64,000 nucleotides of DNA from Ailanthus altissimus (Eukaryota > Streptophyta > Magnoliopsida > Sapindales > Simaroubaceae): positions 14,842,501-14,906,500 of the forward strand of contig OX327684.1 in the NCBI GenBank assembly GCA_946807835.1, written 5' to 3'. Every line of letters starts with the position of its first letter. Within the stretch, counting starts at the first letter, position 1. The notes beneath the pieces were generated by a model. That model saw nothing but the letters and a program-made list of their open reading frames with translations, was not told where the DNA came from and ran no database searches. This document shows positions 49,470 to 60,850 of this stretch, piece by piece. The position numbers and the translations under genes are program-made.

Positions 49470-49828
49470 TGTGTTGTGTGCTTAAATTTAGAGTGTACGT
49501 GGCATCATTTAATTATGCCGGTTACTCCAAATATTTATTTTTAAGAGTTTAAAAATAAATAGGTTATTTTTGGCAATTTATAATCATTATAAATGTGATA
49601 AATATTGCGGGTCATTTGTTTGTGCTGGTAACTACAATGAGAGCTCTACTGGTGGGGGTTAGTTATGTTTGCACAAAATAAATGCGTGATTAAGAATCAC
49701 AGCCTTATGAGATGGGGATAGAATTAAGTAATCTCTCTGAATCAGATTTAATTATGTATCATTCTGAAATAATGTTACACGTTGATCTGTCTTGTCAATA
49801 CAATATTAGTCAGGTTATATCGGGCTTT

Positions 49829-50124
49829 TCTAATATTGCTAAAGCGTTGGGGTTTTGGTCTGTGTAATTTTGACTATGCCGGTTAAACATAAGATGAGAA
49901 AAAAATATGTGAATGTATAGCCCAATATTGTTAAAGCGTGAGGATAGTATTAATAATATATATTTGATTATTGATAAGTTAATTTAAAATACACTTATCT
50001 AATATTGCTAAAGCGTAAGAATAAGGTGTATTTAGGATCAGTGATAAGAGTTGTATAAAATACAATTGACAAGAGTTATTTACCTTTTGAATTTTACAAT
50101 GGCCAATATTTCTAAAGCGTGAGG
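49829..50124 (+). repeat. Four-copy leader motif in the older element
   Basis: Degenerate copies at about 49830, 49922, 49999 and 50103 (CAATATTG(T)TAAAGCGTGAGG and variants), spaced 92, 77 and 104 bp, matching the young element. Confidence 0.9.
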
Positions 50125-50349
50125 CCTAAGTAAAATGCCAAATGAATATACTTCCTATTGTACAATTTAAATAGTTTAAATTTATTGTTTTCCCTTTTGA
50201 GAGATTTAGGGGATTATGTAATGCAGTGGAAGAGTGTTTTAGATTTAAAAATGTATAATTTAATTATATCCTTAATCTAAAACACAATATTAGTGATTGA
50301 AATATTTATTTTTTTACTAACATCTCTTGTTTTCTCTTGTGAAGATAAA

Positions 50350-51180
50350 ATGACTTTATCTAATCCGTTGGCACGCATATTGGATGTGAACCAACTTAAA
50401 GGTGCAGAAAACTATAGAGACTGGTTGATGAATTAGAGAATTGTTCTCAATTCTAAAAAAATTAGATATGTGATAGATCAACGTATGCCCACAGGAATTT
50501 CTGATGAAACCACCCCAGAAGAGAGGGTGACTTATCAGAAATGGTTGGATAATGATTTAAAAGTTAAATCTTACGTTCTTGCCTCTATGTCTACAGTTTA
50601 ACAAATAGAACATACTCATATGGGTGATTCTTCCAGCATTATGCTCAATCTAAATGAGCTGTTTGGTGACCGTCCTCAGGGTGAGGCATATATGGTTGCA
50701 AAATCGCGTTTTAAGTGTAGATCTTCTGAGGGTAGTCCAGTTAGTCCCCATGTCCTCAATATGATTTCTATAATCTAGAGGTTGAAAACAATGGACATTA
50801 CACTGAACAAAAATCTAGAAAATAATTTGATTCTCCAGTCGCTTTCGGGGTCATTCAGATAGTTCATAATGAATTTTAATATGTAGGGAATGACCCCGTC
50901 TTATGCTAAACTTTATAATATGTTGAAGACAGCAGAAGAGGACATGAATAAAATGGGATCGTCATTCTTTGTTCAGGGTGTTTTATCTTCTGTTTCTAGG
51001 GATTCTATGAAGCTTAAAGGAAAGAAGAAAAAAAAGGTGAGGCAGGCACCCAAGATTGGTCCTCAAAGGTGACCCATATCCAAACCATAGAAGAAAGATA
51101 AAGAAAAATGTTTCCACTATAGTGAGGAAGGAAACTGGAAGAGAAATTGCCAGAGATACCTTGCCTCAATAAAAAAGAAT
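50350..51180 (+). pseudogene. Copia gag
   Basis: Begins MTLSNPLARILDVNQLKG then ENYRDWLMN, a typical plant Copia Gag start, and continues with KIRYVID, TYQKWLDNDLKVKSYVLAS and, at 50890-51072, an open segment TPSYAKLYNMLKTAEEDMN with a Lys-rich tail. The CCHC knuckle appears as CFHYSEEGNWKRNC, with the second Cys and the His lost. At least six stops interrupt it. Gag forms the particle that packages element RNA. Confidence 0.85.
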
Positions 51181-51660
51181 CCCTCAGGTATATGTTTACC
51201 TATTATTGACATGTCTTTAGCATATGATGCTAATTTTAATTGGGTATTGGATACTGCTTCTCCTTCTTACATCTGTAATATATTGCAGGGTCTGAGAGAA
51301 GTTAGACTGTTACAGCTGAGAGAGATTCAGCTTCGTGTTGGAAAATGAGATTTCCTTCATGTCGAGGCTGTGGGACATTTTAATTTACATCTCTTATGTA
51401 ATAGAACTATAGTGTTGTGTAACTGTCTTTTTGTACCCTGTATTTTAAGATAAATAGTATCCATTGCTGCACTTGATAGTGAGGGTTATCATATGTATAT
51501 ACGGAATCATTCTTTATGTTTATGTGAAATGCATAATATTTTGATAGCTGATTATCAGTTAATTAATGATCATTATGTTTTGAATACAACATAAAATGTC
51601 ATGAATGTACAGGTAAACACAGCAAGTAGTTCAGGAACTTTGAATGAAATAGAATTGTAG
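51181..51660 (+). pseudogene. Copia protease
   Basis: Contains NWVLDTASPSYICN-like sequence near 51240-51275, i.e. the aspartic protease active site DTGS changed to DTAS. Followed by RLLQLREIQLRVG-like and IASIAALDSEGYH-like segments usual between protease and integrase in plant Copia. Confidence 0.7.
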
Positions 51661-52800
51661 CATATGAGATTAGGTCATATAGGCATTAGACGCCTATCAT
51701 GTCTGGTTAAGGATGGTTGAATACTTCATTTAACCTTAGAACCTTATCCAATTTGTGAATCATGTATTCAAGGAAAGATGACTAAATATTCTTTTATTGG
51801 TGTTGGACACCATGCCACTGATTTATTAGAACTTATACATAGTGATGTATGTAGTCTAATGAATCACCCTGCTATGGGTGGATTTCAATACATTGTAACC
51901 TTTATTGATGATTTTGTCACGATATAGTTATGTGTTTCTTATGAGACACAAGTCTAAAACCTTTGAAAAGTTTAAGGAATTTAGACTTGAAGTAGAGAAA
52001 CAAACTGGTATGTATGTCAAATGCCTTCGATCAGATCAAGGCAATGAATACATAGGCAATGAATTTCTAAATTATTTTAAAAAGAATAGAATTCTCGCTC
52101 AGTATAGTCCTCTAGCTACTCCGCAGTATAATGGTGTTTCGGAGAGGAGAAATCGGACTTTATTAGTTATTGTCTTATAGATAATGAGTTTCACCGATCT
52201 CCCTGAATATCTTTAGGGTTATGCTCTACATACTGCTACTCATGTATTGAACAGAGTTCCGTCTAAAGCCGTTCCTTCCACTCCCTATAAGATATGGACT
52301 GGAAGGAATCTAAGTCTTAAATATTTTAAGATTTAGGGTTGTCCTATTTATGTAAAAGTTACACAACAGGATAAACTTGCACCTTTGGGGTACAAGTATC
52401 AGTTCATTGGTTATCCCATGAACTCAATGGGATACCAGTTCTATGATTATGCGGAACGAAATGTGTTCGTTGCTCAGAATGCCACTTTCCTAGAGAAACA
52501 GTTTCTCATGGATTGTGGGAATTGTAAGAAGATTGATCTTAATGAAATCAATCAGAATGAACCACAGGCTCAATCAAGCAAATTACCTTTTACACATCCT
52601 CTACGTAGGTCACAAAGGATATCGAGGCAACCTGAAAGGTATAGTATGATACCTAAAGGTACCTTTGAGGTTTTCTTAGTGGAAGAAAATGATCATTTAA
52701 CCTACAGAGAGATAATATTGGATATTGATTCGGGAAAATGGCAAGATGCTATGAAATTCAAAATTGACTCTATGCATCAAAACCATGTATGAGACTTGGT
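51661..52800 (+). pseudogene. Copia integrase
   Basis: HMRLGHIGIRRLSCLVKDG then CESCIQGKMTK is the HHCC finger. The core shows VTFIDDF (first Asp), then in the next frame from 51905 SRYSYVFLMRHKSKTFEKFK, CLRSDQGNEYIG (second Asp) and SPLATPQYNGVSERRNRTLL (catalytic Glu), the canonical D-D-E set. One frameshift at about 51915 and a stop after TLLVIVL. 52385-52792 encodes the C-terminal extension and RT linker (FIGYPMNSMGYQFYD, RRSQRISRQPERY). Confidence 0.85.
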
Positions 52801-53209
52801 TGAGCTTCCCGAAGGAATAGTTTATATCGGTTATAAATGGGTTTACAAGTAGAAACATGGGCTTGATGGGAAGGTAGAGACCTTTAAAGCCCGTCTAGTA
52901 GTAAAAGATTATACTCAATGATCAGGGATTAATTTTGAGGAAACCTTTGCACCAGTTGCGATGGTTAAGTCAATAAGGATATTATTGGCAATTGCTGGGT
53001 ACTATGACTTTAAAATTTGGCAGATGGATATAGAGACGGCATTCCTTAATGGATATATCTAGGAAGAGATATTCATAAAACAGCCTGAAGGCTTTGTATC
53101 CAACCTTTCTTTTGGTCTTGTATGCAAACTAAAAAAGTCTATTTATGGACTTAAACAGGCTTCTTGAAACTAAAATCTTTGTTTTGATGAGGTAATCAAA
53201 GGGTCTTAT

Positions 53210-54700
53210 TGATAAGGGCAAATTTGTCATATATTTTCTCATGTTTTTATTATTGATATTTTATGGTTTTATGAGAATAGATGGCTATTTATGTGCATTA
53301 TTGTTATTTATAGGGACTTGAACGAAATTTAAAGAAAGAACGCAAAAGGAGCGAAAACAGGGACTAAAATGCAAAGTTTTCAAAGTATGTGTCCATCGCC
53401 CCAGCGCCACAAGAATTGTCGCCCCAGCGCTGAAATAGTGATCGAAATAAGAAAAACGACCTGCTTAAGTCGCGTCTAGTGCCCCAGCGCCGAAGAGTCA
53501 CCGCGCCAACGACGCTCCATCGCCCCAGCTCTATCAACATACCGCGCTAGCGGTAAAGCCGTTTTCATGCAGCGCCCCAGCGCCAAGATCCCACCGCTCC
53601 AGCGGTAATAGCTTTTTCACGCGTCGTCCCAGCGACAGATGCATAGCGCGCCAGCGGTAGTGCGAGTCCTAGTCCGACGAGAATTGAGATTTTCAAGCTC
53701 ATATCAATCCCTATAAAAAGCCACTCGTTCCCAGCCTTCAAGAAGGAATCCAAGACGACCCAAGAGCACCAAGAATACAGAGCACGAGTCTTGGAAAGCA
53801 ATAGGAGCTTAATTGAAGCAACTTTAGAGAGAAGTACAAGACGTTCTTCGGCATCAAGAGTTTCTAGGCAGCGCAATTAAAAGCAATTCGACGTCTATAT
53901 CGGTTTGCTAATAATTGTATCATGATTTATAATTATTTTTACTGCTGTTCTCTTGTAGCCATGAGCTAAACTTGTTTTCTGGGGTTAATATTTGAACTCA
54001 ATATGTGCGCTTAAATTGCCATATCTTTTTAATATTTAATAAACTTAGTCTTTTATTATTTAAATTACTGGTGTTTAATGCTTCAATATATCTGGCCAAT
54101 ATATGGTGAATGAATTGGTAATATTATTGATAAACTCGGAAGAGGAATCATAATATTTAGACCTAGGTAATTTGATGCATGATTGTAGAGTAACATTCAA
54201 TGTTGCATATGCAAGTTTCAATTTAGGATAGGAATATACCTAATTGGCATGTATGATCAATAAGACCTAATCTTAATGAATCTTAGTTTATTATAAGTAC
54301 CATAGGAATATAGGTATTTGGTAAATTAGGGTATACTTGCATGACCTTGGAAGAGGCTTGTGAATACATTAGTGTCTTGATCAATAATAAAGACTAAGTG
54401 AGTTAAATATTAGAGGATTAATCATTAAAAAGCATATTGAGGGATAGTATTAATCCTAGGTTTTCTCTACATTGCTATCTTCTTATTCTCTTTGCATTGT
54501 GTTTTTACTTTTATATTTTCTACATTCATTCTTAGGTTTTTATTTATCTGAATAATTATTAGGAAGATATAATTTTAGTAATTGGTTAAAAAGAAAACAT
54601 TATCCCTGTGGGTTCGACATCCGACTTATTTAGTCTCTTTATTACTTGCATACGATAGTGTATACTTGCACTTAATTTATGATATAGAAATATCGCATCA
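53210..54700 (+). mobile_element. Solo LTR of another family, 5-bp CTTAT target duplication
   Basis: Starts TGATAAGGGCAAAT, ends ATCGCATCA, with TGAT/ATCA terminal inversion, flanked by CTTAT at 53205-53209 and 54701-54705. 1491 bp. A TATA box (CTATAAAAAGCC, about 53711) and an AT-rich 3' part with CCCTGTGGGTTCGACATCC, a phrase common near the ends of plant gypsy LTRs. No internal region or PBS, so a solo LTR from recombination. Confidence 0.82.
53395..53665. repeat. GC-rich CCCCAGCGC module in solo LTR
   Basis: At least seven CCCCAGC(G/T)-type cores (TCGCCCCAGCGCC, GTCGCCCCAGCGCTG, GTGCCCCAGCGCCG, GCGCCCCAGCGCC and variants such as CGCTCCAGCGG), just upstream of the TATA box. Similar to 40095-40378 and 19325-19460. 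Confidence 0.8.
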
Positions 54701-55289
54701 CTTATTTCATCAAAAATAAAGAGAAGGCATGTGTGTATAAAAATGTCAGTGGGAGCATGGTTGTCTTCTTAATTCTTTATGTAGATGACATACTGATCAT
54801 TGAGAATGATAACAGTATGTTACAGTCAGTAAAAAGTTACTTTAGTAAGAATTTCTCTATGAAAGATTTAGGAGAGGGTTCTATATATTGGGTATAAATT
54901 TTTATAGAGATAGAGTTAGGAGGCTCATAGGACTCTCCAAATCTTTGTACATTGATAGTGTCTTGAAAAGGTACAATTTTAGTAACTGTAAGATAGTTAA
55001 TGTACTTTTTAGACACGACATTCATCTTTCGAGAAAAATGTGTCCTCAAAAAGAAGATAAAAGGATTAGAATGTCTAACATTCCTTATGCAGCAGCTGTT
55101 GGAAACTTGATGTATGCTATGATATGTACGAGACCTGATACCAGTATGGTTGTAAGTGTTACGAGCTGGTACCAGTCTGATCCAGGTGACATCCATTGGA
55201 GACAGTTAAACATGTCTTTAAATACCTTAAGGGTACAAAGGACAAGTTTCTTATATATGGAGAAAATGACTTATATGTAAGATGATATA

Positions 55290-55755
55290 CTTACTCAAAC
55301 TTTCAGTCTAATCCAGATGATAGAAAGTCTATATCTTAATATGTATTTATTCTCAATGGTGCTGCCATAAGTTGGAAGAATGTCAAACAGGGATCCAAAG
55401 CTGATTCTACCACAGAGGCAGAGTACATTGCAGCTTTAGAAGTAGAAAAAGAAGCAATGTGGATAAAGAAGCTTGTCGCAGAACTTGGTATAGTCCCAAG
55501 TTCTGTAGATCCTATCCCATTATATTGTGACAACAACGGGGTCATTGCACAGGTGAAAGAGCCAAGAGCACATCAAAGATCTAAATATGTGGAAAGAAAA
55601 TACCATATTGTTAGAGAGATCTTGACTAAAGGAGATGTTGTATTTTATAGAGTTAATTCTGTAAATAATGTAGCGGACTCACTCACAAAGGCCTTAACTC
55701 CAAAGGTGTTTGAGAAACACGTGGAGTCACTAGGTATTTCATTAAATCTCTAATT
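55290..55755 (+). pseudogene. Copia RNase H
   Basis: The domain begins around 55290 with a degenerate DDRKSTSGY block and shows ISWKNVKQGSKADSTTEAEY at 55370, then 55457-55753 open: MWIKKLVAELGIVP, PLYCDNNGVIAQVKEPRAHQ, RKYHIVREILTKGDVVFYR and ADSLTKALTPKVFEKHV. The catalytic Glu (TEAEY) and Asp (CDNN) positions are visible. The last codons run into the LTR. Confidence 0.85.
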
Positions 55756-58168
55756 ATTTTTATTAAGGTAAGATGCTTGTAACATTTTGAACATTGTATT
55801 GGTCTGAAGGAGTTTTGATCAGGTTTAAATAGTTAGAACCTTGTCTAAAATAGGACAAAGACCTGAGAATATACTTACAATGACATACTTGCAAATAGTT
55901 ACAAGTGTTGCTAAGAAATATCATTATGTAAATATGTTCTCAAATTAAATATTCCTGATCTATTTCCACCGATACAAGGTCTATCGAATGGAATCGATTA
56001 ATATAGATCAATGTATGTCTATATCTAAATAGTCTAGATGGTTAATCTTAGCAAATCATGAGCTTAGTTGAAGCTCGTATAGTTATACATGTATTTAGTA
56101 AGGATTGGATACTAAACTAGACTCAATGAAGAACTCCAATAGATTTCCAATAAATCTATCTGTGGAGGGTCTTCTCGAGGTGAGTAGTATTAGTGATCCC
56201 TAGATCTGAACACCACGGTGGGCTTATGAGTGATCCATCATACTTAGGTTTCACACATGTTAGAGACCTTTCATGGTCTAACTGCTGGGTGTCACTGGGT
56301 ATGATCCAATGCTTATGGAGTCCGGTGTGTGTAGATATGGGATCTGTCATCTTATATGGATGAGTTAAATATCCAGATGCTCTAAGATTGTATTTTAGGA
56401 AGTCTTATGGCCATAAACATTTAACCCGGGAAAGAGTTTCCTATGGAGTAAATAATATTGCAAAGGAATTTGCGTATATTATTTATTGAAATACAAATCA
56501 AAAGAGATAAGTTTATGGTTGAGTAATAGGAGACTTGACGCTGTTGATCTATGTCTCTACTCTTCCAGGATATTAATGATGGAGGGATTATACGAATATA
56601 GATTAACCTCAACTTGTATGGTTTAACTCACTATTTTGTATTATTCATAACGTGTGTTTGAGGCATCAGTTATGGATTTACAGAAATATTTCATAAGGCA
56701 AAATGAGTGTGAACCTAAGGAGTCTCACTATATGAAGTGTACTCGTTGAGTACGTGGGTAGCGCACTAGATTGAATTGTTTAATCTGAGAAGTTTTTGAA
56801 AAATATGAATTTCATTTAGAGTCTCTCGGGGAATAGTTAAGGTTTAAGTGTTAAATCTAAAATTATGTCAAGTAAGACTTAACACTTTTATCTACCTAGT
56901 GTATGTCTTAAATTATGCCAATAATTTGTATGGGTACTAAATTGAGCGTTGGTAGATATAGCTACCATTTAAATAAAATAATAATTATTTTTTTAAATTA
57001 AATTAATTATTCACTTATTTATTTTAGAATCTCTCGATGAGTAGCTAAGATTTAAGTGTTAAATCTAAAATCGTGTCAAGTGAGACTTAACACTTTTATC
57101 TACCTAATGTATATATCAAATTGTATCAATAATTTGTATAGGTACTAAATTGGGCTTTGGTAGATATAGCTATCATTTAAATAAAATAATTGTTGTTTTG
57201 TTTAAATTAAATTAATTATTCATTTATTTATTTTAGGGTCTCTCAGAGAGTAGTTAAGATTTAAATGTTAAACCCAAAATTATACCAAGTGAGATTTGAT
57301 ATTTTCATCTACCTCGTGTATGTCTCAAATTGTGTCAATAATTTATATGAGTACTAATTTGAGCATTGGTAGATAAAATTATTATAAAAAAAAAATAATA
57401 ATTTTTTATATTTGCAATTTGGCAAATAATAAATCAAATGAATACACTTCCCATTTATTCAATTTCTATTGGATGGAACAAAAATAAATAAAGTGTGTTA
57501 AATTTTAATTGGTTAAATTTAGAGGTAATAACTACTTGTTTCATCTTTATAGGCGTGAATCAAATTTGAAAAATTGAATTCAATTCAATTCAAGCAACTG
57601 GTGATGTGAAGCAAATGCCAGGAATTGAATTCAATTTAATCCAAGCAAGAGGTGGCGTAAATGATGCCACCAATTGCTTCTTTATTTTGCCACCGATTTA
57701 TGTTTAATGAGTAAGCTTTTCTTCTTATCTTGTTACTATATTACACGTGTCATTTGAATTTTATGTAATTGGTTGATAAAGAGGCAAGCTTTGCCTATAA
57801 ATGTAATGTATGGCCGAGAGAAGCAAAATGAAGAAAGAATTGAATTTTTTTCAATATCTGTAATGGTTAAAGTTAAAAGCATTCGAGAGATAGAAAATAA
57901 AATAAAATAAAAAGTTGCTTTAAATATTTTAAAAAAGAAAGTTACTATTCTAACTTGTGGAAGCCTACCACGTCCTCAATTAGAATTATTAAAAGTACGC
58001 TTTGAGGGTTAGTCCCCTAATCTTATTAGTGTAATGAGATTATTTTAATGTGTATATATATATATATTAATTCCGCTGCGTTATATATATGACATATTTA
58101 TTATTAAATAGTTTAATAATGCACACAATCACCCGTACCACGACGTATACAAGCACACAACACTAATA
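55735..58168 (+). repeat. 3' LTR of the older Copia
   Basis: Begins in LTR sequence about 70 bp downstream of the expected TG. Colinear with the reverse of 47800-47040, then with 47881-49451. Three 209-bp subrepeats start at 56819, 57027 and 57236. TATA candidate CCTATAAATG at about 57793. A (TA)n tract at 58050-58068. Ends CACTAATA at 58168 (terminal CA mutated). Confidence 0.85.
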
Positions 58169-59150
58169 ACTTTGGCTACATTTGGAAGAGAAATTAATTA
58201 ATTTCAACAGTAAGAGAATTACTTAAATGCTCAGTCAATTAATCTAACTGAGGAATACCAATTCAACAACAGTTGAATCATCATTTTAGAGAAGGAATTC
58301 TTAAGGGTTGAGGAAGAGAATAAGAAGCTGAAGGCAGATGCTGCTATTGCATCCTTTGTCCCTGGGCTAAAAAAAGAGTAGAATAGCTGACCACAGATAA
58401 TAAGGAGTTGAAGAGAAAAGGTTACAGTGTTGATTTATAACAAAAATTGTATGGATAAGGTACTTGATGTCGATGACTTGCTCATAAGAGAATGAGACTG
58501 GCTCACAGGAGCTTGGAAAGGTGAAACTGTTATAGCAGCTAAGTTGAGGGCTACACATACTTTAAATAAGAATGCTTGTAGAATGAAGCTTTGCGAGATT
58601 TTGAATATGACCCCAAAAAAGTCTAGGCTTAAGAACGATGATGATAGTTCAATTGTCGAGAAGATGTATGAATTTTCAAAAGTCATTTAATCAGATGGAG
58701 TAGGCCCTTGCCAGCAAAATTGCAGAACTAGAAGCCTAAAATGGTCTATAGTTCTAATTCATTAAATTTTAATGCTATGAGTAAAGTACTATAAACTATA
58801 TGAATTAGATCTTCTACAATAGCTTTTTGCCTAAGTTTTTAATAGTTTTTACTTTTTGAATGCCACGTCGGGGTATTTGCAGCTCAATCATATAGCCATG
58901 GATTTAGGTCTGGAAAGAATTTGATCAAATATCATGAACTGCCAAAGGACTATAGTGGTATCCTTAGTCGGTATGATGGGTGGTCAGTAAAGCATTTTGA
59001 AGATAACAACTGTGATATAAACAATGACTCAGTAGAGAAGGCACCTTTAAAGGAGATCCAGATGTAGTGGACCTTCTTAATGACTCATTTGATGCCCAAT
59101 AACTGATGATGTTTTTACCTACACTATATTGCTTTGTTTTATGCAAAATT
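58169..59150 (+). pseudogene. Unrecognised decayed coding-like region
   Basis: Fragments look protein-like: FLRVEEENKKLKADAAIASF at about 58300, VLDVDDLLIRE and RATHTLNKNACRMKLCEILN near 58450-58600, KHYELPKDYSGIL near 58930. Stops and frame changes separate them. No family recognised; an Lys/Glu-rich helical protein or part of a transposon are both possible. Confidence 0.35.
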
Positions 59151-60850
59151 ATAATAGAGTTTCTTAGTAGATGAATGTAAGGACTTTGTTATATGTAATT
59201 ATATTTTATTATTGCTGAACTATGCTCAACAATGTTCTATGAAATACAATACCCATATATAATCAAGCAATGTCAGATGTATATAATTATCATTAATGTT
59301 ATCGAAATGCAATTAGATTTTATGCAACAAAGTATACAACATATCTAATGTACCTTTAATATTTTCACATTTTAAGTAGCACTAATTAATTGTCCATCCA
59401 CTAATATACTTAATGATGGTATAAGTTACATTTTCGACAGGTAATCAAGCTATGTTGGAATGGAGTAATACTCATCTATGCCATCGATATGCAATCGAGT
59501 TTAAACCAAAAAATAGGCACACCAATATCTTATTGTACCTCTACGTTTTCACATTTCAAATACCACATCGTAGTTCAACTATAGAGTGTAGCCCAAAGTA
59601 TATATTTACAAATTTAATTTCTAATATCACAGACTGCCTTTTAGCCGCCATAGCCATGATTGCAAACGAGAAATACATTGTAAAATCATATAGCAATACT
59701 GCTAATTTCATGTTAATGGGTACAAATTATTTTCGCCTCTTGTGGGCATAAAGTCCAAACTTCTTCTTACAATGACTTTCTTGTTTCCTCCTTTTATTGC
59801 CACATCTTTATCATTCCAATTATGGCATTAGTGCGTACTTTGTACAAAGGAGTGCTTTAGCATATTCATGTTTAACAATACCAGGTGTAAAGCCATCCTG
59901 TATTTGACATCCTCCAAGTTATGCTACTAAACGCACAAACAAAACAAGTTACCCACTGCTAAACAAGACATACTTAAAATATTCGAATTGTCTACTAGTT
60001 TTTATGTATACATAATTACTTAACTTGTATGCTTTGTCAAAAATATTTTTATCATTCTTCATGACCATTATCATATACACTCTGCAGTCAAAGTTATTTT
60101 TCTACCTCTCCATTTTATTGTTCATTGTAATTGTAAACTTGTCAAACTTAAATCTGTGCTCGAACAAACCATAGATTTGCTTCACGAGAACAAAGTCTAA
60201 TAACGCCAACTGCAAATATATGCGACACACCTATTTAGAAATACAACTAGTACAATTCTTCTCTCTACAACAACATAATACATATTATATACTTCTTTAG
60301 GTTTTTTAACTTACTAGTATCGGACAAGCCTAATAAATGGAACTCAATGTCTGCTTGCTCAATAAAGGATCACAGATTTCAATGTGTTCCTCTGCCATAG
60401 TGACAACTAACAAGTACTAGTGATATCCACCTAGGTTGATTGAAATGAAAATCTATACATTAGTATATATTATGAGATATCACTTACAGCATTACTGCGT
60501 TTACCATTTTATATAGAAGGTACATATCAGTGTACTATTTACCTTCATACATTGCTACAAATCATACATGTAATGTCCACAGAATTTACTCCTTTTTCTT
60601 AAACGGTTTACCCTTTATGTACCCGATTATACAACTTGTTGTAACGTTATTAATGTTGTAGTAACCACTTATCCACAACTGGTAAGAATAAATATTTATA
60701 CATATATATATATAATATTTATATTTTATTTATATATGGATGATACTTAATTTATGCATTGTTATTAGTATTGTTTATTTGTAAGACAATATAGTATTGT
60801 TAATGTTATTAGATTAAGAACCTACTATTAGTATTAGATTTATTTGTAAG
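59151..60850. other. AT-rich intergenic, nothing recognised
   Basis: A 99-codon frame at 59452-59751 has no recognisable domain. (TA)n at about 60698-60712. Confidence 0.45.

Larger units (their letters stand above)
52801..55280 (+). pseudogene. Copia reverse transcriptase, split by a solo LTR
   Basis: 52801-53209: YKWVYK, ARLVVKDYTQ, EETFAPVAMVKSIRILLAIA, IWQMDIETAFLNGYI (first catalytic Asp), CKLKKSIYGLKQAS. A 1491-bp LTR with CTTAT duplications interrupts it, and at 54706 it resumes in register with FIKNKEKACVYKNVSG, then LYVDDILIIENDN (the YVDD box) and FSMKDLGEG. 54888-55280 continues with VLKRYNFSNCKIV, YAAAVGNLMYAMICTRPDTS. Scattered stops and one-base shifts make it inactive. Confidence 0.88.
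47881..58168 (+). mobile_element. Decayed Copia element with complete domain order
   Basis: Truncated 5' LTR (47881-49451), PBS, leader with four-copy motif, gag, protease, integrase, RT (split by a solo LTR) and RNase H, then 3' LTR (55735-58168). Order GAG-PR-INT-RT-RH is Ty1-copia. The 5' LTR lacks its first ~850 bp; the 3' LTR lacks about 70 bp of its start together with the polypurine tract, so the RNase H frame runs straight into LTR. Confidence 0.88.

Noticed and set aside
49829..50124. Spaced leader repeats considered as a CRISPR-like array
   Set aside because: Plant nuclear retrotransposon context, only four copies, unequal spacing, no cas genes.
53565..53876. 103-codon minus frame
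   Set aside because: Inside the solo LTR, generated by the GC-rich module; antisense to its promoter.
59452..59751. 99-codon plus frame
   Set aside because: No motif and AT-rich background; chance frames of this length are expected in 64 kb.
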